Below, piece after piece: positions 30,704 to 39,665 of a stretch of 50,863 nt of DNA (position 1 is the stretch's first letter; each line of letters begins with the position of its first letter). Under the pieces are notes generated by a model. It was not told the DNA's origin, made no database searches, and worked only from the letters and a program-made list of their open reading frames with translations. Both the position numbers and the translations under genes were made by a program. The DNA is from Acidimicrobiales bacterium (GTDB taxonomy: Bacteria; Actinomycetota; Acidimicrobiia; Acidimicrobiales; MedAcidi-G1): NCBI GenBank assembly GCA_014237715.1, contig JAAZZG010000008.1:38871-89733 (forward strand), given 5' to 3'.

Positions 30704-32164
30704 ATGGGCGATCCACGGGGCTTCATCAAACATGACCGTCTCCTACCGGACCGTCGGGCGGTACCAGTGCGCCTACGCGACTGGAAGGAGGTCTACGAGC
30801 CCTTTTCTGAGGAGCACCTCCAGACCCAGGCCAGCCGCTGTATGGACTGTGGAATCCCGTTCTGCAACGAGGGCTGCCCGCTTGGCAACCTCATTCCGGA
30901 CTGGAACGACCTGATCTGGCATGGTCACTGGCGCGAGGCCATCGAGCGCCTGCATGCCACCAATAACTTTCCGGAGTTCACTGGTCGCCTTTGCCCGGCT
31001 CCGTGTGAGGAGGCTTGTGTTCTGGGTATCGACGAACCACCAGTGACCATCAAACAGGTCGAGGTCTCGATCGTGGACCGGGCGTGGGACGAAGGCTGGA
31101 TCACACCGCTCATTCCCACTGAGAACACCGGGCGCCGCGTGGCCGTGGTTGGTTCCGGTCCCGCCGGTCTAGCTGCGGCACAACAGCTCACCCGGGCCGG
31201 ACACAGTGTCGTCGTGTTCGAGCGTGCAGATCGTATTGGCGGTCTGCTCCGGTACGGCATCCCCGAGTTCAAGATGGAAAAGCGTCATCTGGACCGGCGT
31301 CTGGCCCAGATGGAGGCCGAAGGCACTGAGTTCCGGACCAATACGTCGGTGGGTGTCGACCTGGAAGTCGAGTCCCTGACCAGCGATTTCGATGCGGTCG
31401 TTCTGGCCTGTGGGTCCACCCAGTGGCGCGACCTGCCCATTCCCGGCCGGGAACTCACTGGAATCCACCAGGCCATGGAATACCTGCCTGGCTCCAACCG
31501 GGTCCAGGAGGGCGACCTAGACGCCAATCCGATCGATGCCGAGGGCCGTGACGTCATCGTGATAGGCGGTGGAGATACTGGGGCCGACTGCCTTGGGACC
31601 GCCTTGCGTCAGGGTGCCCGGTCGATCCACCAGTTCGAGATCATGCCCCGCCCGCCCGACGAACGTCCCGACGCCAACCCTTGGCCCACGTGGCCAATGG
31701 TCTATCGGGTGTCGTCGGCTCACGAGGAGGGCGGCGTTCGGGAGTTTGCCATCAACACGTCCGAGTTCGTGGGCGTCGATGGTGCGCTCACCGCCCTTCG
31801 CACCCACCGTGTGGCGCAGGTGTTTGCCGATAACCGGATGTCCTTCGAGCCGGTCGAAGGCACAGAACGAGATTTCCCGGCAGACCTCGTGTTCCTCGCC
31901 ATGGGCTTCACCGGTCCGGAGCGAAGCGAACTCTTGCACGGTCTCGGCGTTGAGCTCGACGCGAGGGGCACTGTTCCCCGCGACGAGGACTTCCGCACCT
32001 CGGTAGACGACGTCTACGTGTGCGGCGACATGGGTCGGGGCCAGTCCCTGATCGTGTGGGCTATTGCCGAGGGTCGATCGTGTGCAGCCGCTGTGGATCG
32101 CGCGTTGTCGGGCTCGTCGCACCTCCCGGCATCCATCGCGCCCACCACCGTCCCCCTTCGCTGA
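30704..32164 (+). CDS. gltD: Glutamate synthase small (beta) subunit
   Basis: 486 residues. NADPH-oxidising flavoprotein that feeds electrons to GltB. N-terminal iron-sulfur cysteines C46, C49, C54 and C58 (CMDCGIPFCNEGC), then LCPAPCEEACVLG. FAD site VAVVGSGPAGLAAAQQLTRAG; NADPH site DVIVIGGGDTGADCLGTALR; C-terminal VYVCGDMGRGQSLIVWAIAEGR. The ATG at 30704 has GAGGAG 12 bases upstream. It is cotranscribed with gltB and followed after a single base by a glycosyltransferase gene. Confidence 0.97.
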   Translation: MGDPRGFIKHDRLLPDRRAVPVRLRDWKEVYEPFSEEHLQTQASRCMDCGIPFCNEGCPLGNLIPDWNDLIWHGHWREAIERLHATNNFPEFTGRLCPAPCEEACVLGIDEPPVTIKQVEVSIVDRAWDEGWITPLIPTENTGRRVAVVGSGPAGLAAAQQLTRAGHSVVVFERADRIGGLLRYGIPEFKMEKRHLDRRLAQMEAEGTEFRTNTSVGVDLEVESLTSDFDAVVLACGSTQWRDLPIPGRELTGIHQAMEYLPGSNRVQEGDLDANPIDAEGRDVIVIGGGDTGADCLGTALRQGARSIHQFEIMPRPPDERPDANPWPTWPMVYRVSSAHEEGGVREFAINTSEFVGVDGALTALRTHRVAQVFADNRMSFEPVEGTERDFPADLVFLAMGFTGPERSELLHGLGVELDARGTVPRDEDFRTSVDDVYVCGDMGRGQSLIVWAIAEGRSCAAAVDRALSGSSHLPASIAPTTVPLR

Positions 32165-32165
32165 C

Positions 32166-33080
32166 ATGGCCGCTGGTCAGGGCCTTCGGGCGGTGGAAGG
32201 CGTTCACCTCGTCCTGGTCCACCGGAATCGCGGTGCCACCTGTCGTGGGACCCTCGACCGGTTCCTCGATCCAGCAACCAGAGGTGGCACGGGTCTTGCC
32301 GTAACCGTCGTGGATAATGGCTCAGATCCCGGGGAACTTGCATTGCTGCGGAAGGATCTACCCGGCTGCGTGGAGGTGATCGAGACGGGAGCCAACCTGG
32401 GCTTTGGCCCTGGTGCCAATGTCGGCCTGCAGCGTTGGCTGGACTCGGACTCCGAGATCTGCCTGGTGGCTCCTCATGACGCCCGTCCGGCCGATGGGAC
32501 AGTGGAGGCCCTCGTCGCCCGGTTACGGGCCCATCCTGAGGCCGGACTGGCGTGCGCCGATGTGGGCGACGGGCAGGTGCCCCGTGTTCAACCGTGGCTT
32601 GGTCCGATCGGCGAACCAGCTCCCGTGATTGATGATTCAATCGAGGTGGACGGGTATCGATGGGAGACTGCCGATTATCCCCACGGAACGCTCATGGCGC
32701 TAAGGCGAGGATGCATAGCCCAGATCGGTCTGTTCGATGAGCGCTACTTCGCCTATTGCGAGGAGGCCGACCTCGGCCTACGGGCCCGGGCAGCTGGTTG
32801 GACGGTTGGCCTCGTGAGGGGTGCCCTGGTCGAGAACCCGGAAAGCAACACCGATGCAGCGATCATTGACCACCTGATGGTTCGCAACACGCTGCTCCTG
32901 CTGCGGGTCCACTTTGGGGTGGTCAACATGGCGTTCCGTATAGCTGTGGTGGTGGCCGAACACGTGGTTGGCTGGTGGAGGCCCGCTGTCCGGGGGCCGT
33001 ACCACTCGGGCCGGGCCCGGTTCCGGGCCGTCCTGGATGCCTCCACCAGTCGATTCGGACCACCACCCGGCATCGTCTGA
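32166..33080 (+). CDS. GT2-family glycosyltransferase
   Basis: 304 residues from ATG 32166, one base after the gltD stop, so expression is probably coupled. GT2 features: VHLVLVHRN, the nucleotide-sugar segment VTVVDNGSDPGE, ETGANLGFGPGANVGLQ typical of rhamnosyltransferase-like GT2 enzymes, the metal-site region LVAPHDARPA, and GLFDERYFAYCEEADLGLRARAAGW, which holds the ED acceptor motif. The C-terminus has a hydrophobic helix, suggesting membrane association. Probably acts on a cell-surface glycan with the downstream genes. The sugar donor is unknown. Convergent with the alpha/beta hydrolase gene. Confidence 0.88.
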   Translation: MAAGQGLRAVEGVHLVLVHRNRGATCRGTLDRFLDPATRGGTGLAVTVVDNGSDPGELALLRKDLPGCVEVIETGANLGFGPGANVGLQRWLDSDSEICLVAPHDARPADGTVEALVARLRAHPEAGLACADVGDGQVPRVQPWLGPIGEPAPVIDDSIEVDGYRWETADYPHGTLMALRRGCIAQIGLFDERYFAYCEEADLGLRARAAGWTVGLVRGALVENPESNTDAAIIDHLMVRNTLLLLRVHFGVVNMAFRIAVVVAEHVVGWWRPAVRGPYHSGRARFRAVLDASTSRFGPPPGIV

Positions 33081-33093
33081 ACCGTGTTCTCTT

Positions 33094-33801
33094 CTAAAGG
33101 GGCTGGGCGTCCAGGAAACTGAGGGCGGCGTCAAGGAATCCGAAGTCCTTGGGGGTGGCGAAGTGGTCCACGCCCCGAAGGTTGCATCGTGTGCCATCCG
33201 GAAGTGCATCGACCAATGGATCTGCCGGGCCAGCGAAGTCCCGGTCACCCAGGACCACCAGGACGGGCACGGTCACCCCGGCAAGCAGTTTGGGGGTGAA
33301 GGTCCGATGGTCTGGGCGGCTCATGAAGGCAGCTAGTGCGGCACGGGCATCTGGATCGGCCCCGCCGACCTCGGGCAGGTCGGCGAAATAGCGCAATTCG
33401 GGATCGTGGGCGGTGCCGGTAAGCACGGCATTGGCAATGGCCTGGCCCCTGGCGGTGTCACGTTCGAACAGGTTGGCCCCGACCCCGGCCACCACGATCC
33501 GACGGAACCGTTCAGGGTGGTGGGCGGCCAGCCAGAGCACGGTCATGGCTCCCGCTGAGAAGGCCACAGCGTCCACTGGCACGTTGGGAAGGGTCGCCAA
33601 CACGTGGTTCTCGAGATCCCGGTAGGCCTCCGGGTCTGTCGGCTTCGGGGCCGTACCGTGCCCTAGGAGATCCACGCCAATGACCTCACGACCTGCATCG
33701 GCCAAAAGGTCAACCCAGCCGTTATGGCGCCAGGTTGCAGCGAACGACGTCCCGAATCCGTGCACCAGAAGTACGTCGGGGGACACCTGAGGGTCAGACA
33801 C
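33094..33801 (-). CDS. Alpha/beta hydrolase
   Basis: 235 residues. The oxyanion strand-turn is VLLVHGFGTSFAATWRH, the nucleophile elbow AFSAGAM has Ser in place of the GxSxG context (first Gly is Ala-Phe), and the acid and base are in VLGDRDFAGP and RGVDHFATPKD. The triad therefore appears complete. ATG 33801 has no competing start. It lies between, and opposite to, two surface-glycan genes, but no specific substrate can be assigned; esterase, lactonase or haloperoxidase-like activities are all possible. Confidence 0.85.
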   Translation of the reverse strand: MSDPQVSPDVLLVHGFGTSFAATWRHNGWVDLLADAGREVIGVDLLGHGTAPKPTDPEAYRDLENHVLATLPNVPVDAVAFSAGAMTVLWLAAHHPERFRRIVVAGVGANLFERDTARGQAIANAVLTGTAHDPELRYFADLPEVGGADPDARAALAAFMSRPDHRTFTPKLLAGVTVPVLVVLGDRDFAGPADPLVDALPDGTRCNLRGVDHFATPKDFGFLDAALSFLDAQPL

Positions 33802-33894
33802 TGCCCTGAAACTATCGCCGGAACGACAGACGGGCCGATGTGGTCCGAAGGAGGTATTCAGATCGCCGTGTTGGGACTCGGTACCCTGAGGAAG

Positions 33895-35277
33895 ATGGCG
33901 CCCCAGCGACTCCTCGTGGCCGTTGGTCTCCCACTAGGGCTCCTGATCAGCCTGCTGTCGCCGGCGTGGACTGGCTACGATGAGTTCACACACTTCGCCC
34001 GTGTCGTTGACATGGCCCACGGCAACCTGGAGCCGGGATCCGAACCGGAAGGCACCGGGTCAGTCATCCCAGTAGCCCACCGGGATGCCACTGCCCAGAT
34101 CATCCTGGATCACCAAGCCGGTCGTGCACCGTGGACGGTCACTTCGATTCGCGGGCTATTGGGCCATCGGCCGGACGGCCGGGTGGTGTTTATCGATACG
34201 AGGCCCACCTCCGCATCGACCCCGGTGGCCTATCTCCCGGCCGCTCTCGGCTCCCTGCTTCCCGTGGCGTTAGATGCGCCGGGCATCGTTGTGCTCTGGG
34301 CCGGGCGAGTGGCGTCTCTTCTGGCATATCTGGCGCTCGCCTGGTGGGCTATTCGGTCCGCAGCGGCCTTCCGCTGGAGCCTGACCGCGGCGGCTCTCGT
34401 ACCGCTCAATCTGGCATTGGCCGCGTCGGTCTCTCCCGATGGGTTCACAGTGGCTGCCGTGTTGATGGCCGTCTCGTTGTGGACCCGCGTGGAAGCCGAC
34501 GAGACGATCTCCGTCCCGTCCCTGGTGCTGCCCATGCTTCTACTGGCGCTGGCCAAGCCTCCCTACTTTCTGATCCTGGGACTGTTCCCACTGTCCGCTG
34601 GACTGGACTGGAGCCGGATGCGAGTGCGGGCGGCGCTGATCGCAGGTGGTGCGCTGGCTGTCGGCCTGGCCAACACGCTGGCTAGGTCGTCGGAGAACTA
34701 TCAGGCAGCCACCACCACGATGATTCGCCAGATCGAATACCAGCCATCGGTACAGCGGGACCGCCTTCTGGGAGACCTGCCGGGTTTCGTATGGGCCACT
34801 GTCGACACGTGGATATCTGAGTACCGATTTTACGTACAGGGCTGGTTCCGGCAGTTGGGTTTTTGGGAGGCCGACCTTCCCAGCGTGGTCCCGTGGTTGC
34901 TAGCCGGCCTAGTCCTGGTGTCCCTACTGGCTCTAGACGGCGACGACCTTCGATCGTTCCGGGGTGCCCGCCGTGGTCTGATGGGCGGGGGAGTGGGCCT
35001 CCTTCTGATGGCCATTTATGCGGCGAGTTACGTGTACTTCACCGATCTGTCGGACTACGGACACGTCGGCCTCCAGATGGCCAGGTATTCGGCACCGCTG
35101 GCCATCCTTGCGTTTGTGTCCTGGACCCCCCGAATACTTGGCCCGGTTGCCGACTCCATCGTGGGTCGTGTGGGTCGTCGGTGGGCGGTGGCTGCGGTTG
35201 CAGGCGTGCCCATGGTGGCGGTAGGCGCCTCGGTGGTCACCTGGCTCTGGACGGGCGCAAACACGCCACTGGGATGA
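33895..35277 (+). CDS. DUF2142 polytopic membrane protein
   Basis: 460 residues with about 10-12 hydrophobic helices. The N-terminus MAPQRLLVAVGLPLGLLISL is followed by SPAWTGYDEFTHFARVVDMA, the acidic-His motif typical of DUF2142, a family resembling GT-C glycosyltransferases and often found in polysaccharide loci. ATG 33895 has GAGGA just upstream; GTG 33868 has a stronger AAGGAGG but with wide spacing. The C-terminal half holds a soluble loop (SSENYQAATTTMIRQIEYQP) and then more helices. The function is not known. Neighbouring glycosyltransferases suggest lipid-linked glycan assembly. Confidence 0.8.
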   Translation: MAPQRLLVAVGLPLGLLISLLSPAWTGYDEFTHFARVVDMAHGNLEPGSEPEGTGSVIPVAHRDATAQIILDHQAGRAPWTVTSIRGLLGHRPDGRVVFIDTRPTSASTPVAYLPAALGSLLPVALDAPGIVVLWAGRVASLLAYLALAWWAIRSAAAFRWSLTAAALVPLNLALAASVSPDGFTVAAVLMAVSLWTRVEADETISVPSLVLPMLLLALAKPPYFLILGLFPLSAGLDWSRMRVRAALIAGGALAVGLANTLARSSENYQAATTTMIRQIEYQPSVQRDRLLGDLPGFVWATVDTWISEYRFYVQGWFRQLGFWEADLPSVVPWLLAGLVLVSLLALDGDDLRSFRGARRGLMGGGVGLLLMAIYAASYVYFTDLSDYGHVGLQMARYSAPLAILAFVSWTPRILGPVADSIVGRVGRRWAVAAVAGVPMVAVGASVVTWLWTGANTPLG

Positions 35278-35297
35278 GGTGGCCGCTCTGGGGCTTG

Positions 35298-38200
35298 TCA
35301 GTTCTGGTGGTCCCGCCGCTCCAGGAGGGTCTCGGCGGCGGCGGCGGCTAGGAGGAGCAGAGCAACGACACCCAGCACGTGAATGTGATCGAAGAACAGA
35401 GGCCACACGAAGTCCCGGGGGTACCGGAAGCGGACCTGGTTGACGGCAATCCACATAGCCGCCGTGCTCATGGCGACCACCCCGGCTAGGGCATTGGTGC
35501 GCTGGGGAACCATGCCCCGGAGGCTGGCCCAGGAGGCCAAAGCGATACCGGGGGCGAACCAGAGCCACGCCGAGCTGCCTGGCAGGTTCACCACCGCGAA
35601 TCCGCCTACGGCCGCTGCGGTCAACGTGGCGGTCACCGTCCCAAACGGCTTGGTCCGGGGACGGTGAGCCGGTAGTAACCGGGATGGCTCGAGCGAGCGG
35701 GGGCCAATGTCCCGCCGCCCGCGCCACGCCACCAGAAGGCACCCCACCGCAGCGATCAGCGAGAGACCGAGGCTGAGCCGGACTAGCCGTTGGGGCGTCC
35801 ACCGGAGATGTAGCCCGATTGGTTCGCTGGCACCGTGGGCCTGCGTCACCAGCCATCCGTTAGCGAAGCCGTCGATGAGAACGGGTGGGACGTCGGAATC
35901 GGCACCGTCCACCGTGGCGCCGTCCAAGGTGAGGCGCCATCCGTTGCTGTAGCTCTGCCCCAGCACCAGCCAGAACGAACGGAGCTCGCTTCCGGTCCCA
36001 CCGGTCACGATGTCCATCGACGTGCGGCTCTCGCCGGTGACCTGTAGCTCGGGACCTGCGTACAAGCCGGGCGCCGGTTCGTGGATTGATGGAGCAACGA
36101 GGACAAGGCGGTCTAGGTCGAAGCCCGACCCTGCGCCGGCGCGGATCCGGAGCCGATGCGATCCGGCGGCCAGAATCAGTGGACCATCACAGGCTTCTAC
36201 GGTCAAAGGTCGACGCGCCCTGGCGTCATTGGTTGTTCCACTGATCCGGACCGGGACCGATCGACCGTCGAGGGTGACCAGGTCGCTCCGACAACCGGTG
36301 TCCAGTAGATCTGGTGCGCCGACCGCGGTCACGCCGTCGTCCACTTCCACGATGCCCACTGGAAGCACGTCAGGAAGGCCCGAGTACCAGTTCATGGTCC
36401 GTCGCTCGGTCACCTCGTCGATCCGGATGGTTAGAGTCCGACTTGTGAAGGTCGGGAGCTCCAGGGGCACCCGGATGACGCCTTCTGTCTTGTCTAGGAG
36501 GGTTCCGGGGAGATCCACGGTCCCCACCGGGCCGTCGTCGCCCAACACGGTCACCGTTCGGGGCGCCGAGTGGAGGCCGTCGGCCCGATAGGTCAGGGCC
36601 AGGTCAACAAACCTCTGCGGTTCGGTTAGGCCCAACGTCACCGCGTGACCCTCCTGGGAGCCAATGGGTGCCTGCCATGCCGTCAGGGGGTCATCGTCGA
36701 ACGCAGCGCGGGCTCGCGACGTCAGATCGCCGGCCAGACTCCCCGTGGCGGTCGCCGTACCAGAGCCTGGGTTACCGAGGACCGTATGAAAGAGGCCGTC
36801 GGGAGCGTGTGCCGAGAGGCGTGCCTCGCCGTGCAGAAGGAACGGACGGTCCCACGGCAGCACGAAGGTGCGATCCATGGACCGCTCCGGCTCGGTGCGG
36901 ATGGGGTCTCGCGGATCAGACCGCTGTCTGGTCAACAGCACGGCGATCTCAGCACCCGGATCGGTCAGGCCGATCTCATGCACAGCATCCGTGAGATCGG
37001 TGGGCAGTGCGATGGTTTCGTCGGCCGCCACGGAACTGGCCTCCGAGGAATCGCCTGACTCGCTTCCTGGCGCACTGACCCGTACCTCGGCGAATCCGAC
37101 GCCGGTCACACCTGCGTAATGGTCGAGTTGGCCAACATCGGTGGCCCGGATCTCAAGGGTGATGCGTGACACCACGCCCCTATTCGGCAGGATGATCATC
37201 TGGCCTGGGGCGGTGTGCGAGGTCGCGTCCAGATCAACTAGCAGGGCAGATTGTTCGTCCAACCCAACAGCCAACTCCGTGATCCACCGATTTTGGCCGC
37301 GGAGCCGAGCTTGTTCCAGCACCAGATGGGCCACAGGGGTGGGGTCATCCAGTGTCAGAACCAGTTGTTCGCCTACAACGTGGTTGAAGGCTCCCACGGT
37401 CCAGGCCGTGTCGGAGTCGCCGTCCACCGCGTGGAACGGCCGATCGCCGGGTGTGAAGGTCACCGGGTTGCCGTACCCAGTGGCGTCGATTCGCAGGCCG
37501 TACTGGATGGCCACCGTCTGAACGCCGGGCCTGTCGTTGATGACGGTCAGGGCGTGGTCCGAAAGGTCGAGACCCATGGCACGCTCGTCAGTCCGCTCGG
37601 TGTAACCGGCCGTCTCACGAATGGTGCCCCAACGGTGGCCGTCCTTCCGATTGGAGTCGGTGAGGACGATACGGGTGCCCGGTCCCACCAGATCAAGTAC
37701 CCGGCCAGGGTCGTCAGAGAATGAGCCGGTCAGGAAAAGAGGACGACCAACCGCCAGCAGCCCCTCGCCGGCGGCGGCCACGATTCCCTCGGCATCACCC
37801 GAGACCAGAATCGGCCGGGTCGGATCAGCGGTTCGCAGGATGGCCACAGGATCGGTCACTGGCATGACCACCACCGGTGCCGGATCCTCGGCGCCGGCCG
37901 ATCGACTCAGGGTGTGCTGATCCAGGAGGGGACGCTGCGGTCCGGCCACGTTTGGGACCGGGTTGCCAAACTCGATCAGGCGATCGAATCCCGGTGCGTC
38001 ACGGACTTGTGCCCATAGATCGACCGGTCGGGGCGTCCGGAACCGTTCGAACTGCAGGTCAGATCGGAGCACCACGTCGCCCACGCCCATCAGGCGTGCA
38101 AGGGGAGCCAGGGCGTCGGCGTCGAGGCGGCCCTCCTGGATCTCGGTGTCCAGCGCCACCAGCAAGGCGGCCGATGGCGGAGATCCCTGAGGGATGAGCT

Positions 38201-39665
38201 CGCGCGCCACGTGCGGACGGTCAATGAGGCCGGGTAGAACCGGGTCGCCCGAGTTGCCCCAGCGGTGGGCCGCAAAGTCGCTCCCAGGAATTTCCAGCAC
38301 CCGTGTCCCAGTTCCCGGAACGGATGAGTTTCGGGTCTCGAGGTGCTCTGCCGCGTCATGCCAGTAGGCGGGGATGTCCTCGGGCCGTTGAACAAGTGAG
38401 CCGAGCATCTCGCCCTGCCACAGGGGAGACAGATTGGCTACCACCAGCAGACAGAGGACACCGGTCATGGCCGGTCCGACTCGGGGTCGCCAACGAGCCA
38501 CGGCTCCCACCCCGGCTCCCAGGCAGATAGCTAGGCCGAGGACAGACAGGGGGAGGGCCCGTGGCGTGCTTCGCAGGGCTAGCCCGACATCGGTGAGTGT
38601 CCACTCACGGAAGATTCGGCCGAGAAATGACGGGTCGTCGTACGGGTGGGCCCCAATACCCACGAGGATCCCGACCACGATCAGGGCCAAGGCGTGGCCC
38701 CGGTGCCGGAACCGCACCACGGCGGCGGCGAGGAGTGCCAGGAGGGGCAGAGCGAAAGACAAGGGCAGTGCCCACCGGGTGTAGGAGGTGGACGGTTCGA
38801 TCCACGCACCGAGTCGGCCCTGGCCGTAGAAGTACCAATAGCCCAGACCCCGAAACAACTCTGGGGCTGTTGCAGCGTCTGACACCACACGGTAGTTCTC
38901 CGTCAGGCGCAGGGTGGGTAGGCCGTGCCCGGCTTGGACCGCCAGACCGACCATCCACCAGAGACCGGTGGACACGAAGGCCACGCCGATGCGAACCGTG
39001 GCGCCCGCCACTCGTCGCCATGGCACCGAGCCCTCGAGGCCGGACCAGAGCAGCCACAGGGCGGGTCCTAGGCCAACCAGAAGTAGCGAACTGGCGTTTA
39101 CCCCACCAACTGTCAGCGTCACCAGACCAAACATGGCCGCATGGCGCCAGCCGGGAGTTCGCAACGCCCGGTCCGTGAGGCCGAGCATCCAGGGTAGGCC
39201 GGCCCATGGCAAGAGGATCACCGAGTGCCGGTCCACATAGTTGAGGAGGTACGGGCTGAGCATGTAGGCCAGCGAGGCCACGAGGACGCCACCGTCCCGC
39301 CAACCCAGGGTTCGCAGCAGCCAGCGAACACCAAGGCCTGCGGCGGCCAGCACGGTTCCCATCCAGAGCCGTTGTGCCAGCCAGTCGGGTAATCCCGCTA
39401 TGTCGGCGAGCCAGTAGAAGGGACCGATCGGCCACAGGTAGCCGATGTTCTGGTGGGTCACGGTTCCCATGGCGACCTCGGGTTGCCACATCGATGTGGC
39501 CCGCTCCATGAGACGACCGGGGTCCAGGTACAAGTACGCCTTAGTGTCGGCCGCCACCCGACCGGGGTCGTTCAGCAGCAGCGGAACGTAGGCCAGCACG
39601 AGGATCACCAACCGCTCCACGGCAGATCCGGACAGCCTCCGCAAGCCAACCGGGGATCGGATCAC
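35298..39665 (-). CDS. AftD-like alpha-(1->3)-arabinofuranosyltransferase (DUF3367), 1455 residues
   Basis: Very large membrane protein. Residues 1 to about 420 are a polytopic GT-C domain with the AftD signature: ADTKAYLYLDPGRLMERATSMW, then GYLWPIGPFYWLADIAGLPDW and QRLWMG. A long extracytoplasmic middle section with several beta-rich discoidin-like segments (DGDSDTAWTV, FDDDPLTAWQAP) follows, resembling carbohydrate-binding modules. The C-terminus has the ...LGQSYSNGWRLTLDGA segment and more helices. AftD adds arabinofuranose branches to arabinogalactan and lipoarabinomannan in mycobacteria; the substrate here need not be the same. GTG 39665 overlaps the GT4 stop as GTGA, so the two are translationally coupled. 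Confidence 0.9.
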   Translation of the reverse strand: MIRSPVGLRRLSGSAVERLVILVLAYVPLLLNDPGRVAADTKAYLYLDPGRLMERATSMWQPEVAMGTVTHQNIGYLWPIGPFYWLADIAGLPDWLAQRLWMGTVLAAAGLGVRWLLRTLGWRDGGVLVASLAYMLSPYLLNYVDRHSVILLPWAGLPWMLGLTDRALRTPGWRHAAMFGLVTLTVGGVNASSLLLVGLGPALWLLWSGLEGSVPWRRVAGATVRIGVAFVSTGLWWMVGLAVQAGHGLPTLRLTENYRVVSDAATAPELFRGLGYWYFYGQGRLGAWIEPSTSYTRWALPLSFALPLLALLAAAVVRFRHRGHALALIVVGILVGIGAHPYDDPSFLGRIFREWTLTDVGLALRSTPRALPLSVLGLAICLGAGVGAVARWRPRVGPAMTGVLCLLVVANLSPLWQGEMLGSLVQRPEDIPAYWHDAAEHLETRNSSVPGTGTRVLEIPGSDFAAHRWGNSGDPVLPGLIDRPHVARELIPQGSPPSAALLVALDTEIQEGRLDADALAPLARLMGVGDVVLRSDLQFERFRTPRPVDLWAQVRDAPGFDRLIEFGNPVPNVAGPQRPLLDQHTLSRSAGAEDPAPVVVMPVTDPVAILRTADPTRPILVSGDAEGIVAAAGEGLLAVGRPLFLTGSFSDDPGRVLDLVGPGTRIVLTDSNRKDGHRWGTIRETAGYTERTDERAMGLDLSDHALTVINDRPGVQTVAIQYGLRIDATGYGNPVTFTPGDRPFHAVDGDSDTAWTVGAFNHVVGEQLVLTLDDPTPVAHLVLEQARLRGQNRWITELAVGLDEQSALLVDLDATSHTAPGQMIILPNRGVVSRITLEIRATDVGQLDHYAGVTGVGFAEVRVSAPGSESGDSSEASSVAADETIALPTDLTDAVHEIGLTDPGAEIAVLLTRQRSDPRDPIRTEPERSMDRTFVLPWDRPFLLHGEARLSAHAPDGLFHTVLGNPGSGTATATGSLAGDLTSRARAAFDDDPLTAWQAPIGSQEGHAVTLGLTEPQRFVDLALTYRADGLHSAPRTVTVLGDDGPVGTVDLPGTLLDKTEGVIRVPLELPTFTSRTLTIRIDEVTERRTMNWYSGLPDVLPVGIVEVDDGVTAVGAPDLLDTGCRSDLVTLDGRSVPVRISGTTNDARARRPLTVEACDGPLILAAGSHRLRIRAGAGSGFDLDRLVLVAPSIHEPAPGLYAGPELQVTGESRTSMDIVTGGTGSELRSFWLVLGQSYSNGWRLTLDGATVDGADSDVPPVLIDGFANGWLVTQAHGASEPIGLHLRWTPQRLVRLSLGLSLIAAVGCLLVAWRGRRDIGPRSLEPSRLLPAHRPRTKPFGTVTATLTAAAVGGFAVVNLPGSSAWLWFAPGIALASWASLRGMVPQRTNALAGVVAMSTAAMWIAVNQVRFRYPRDFVWPLFFDHIHVLGVVALLLLAAAAAETLLERRDHQN

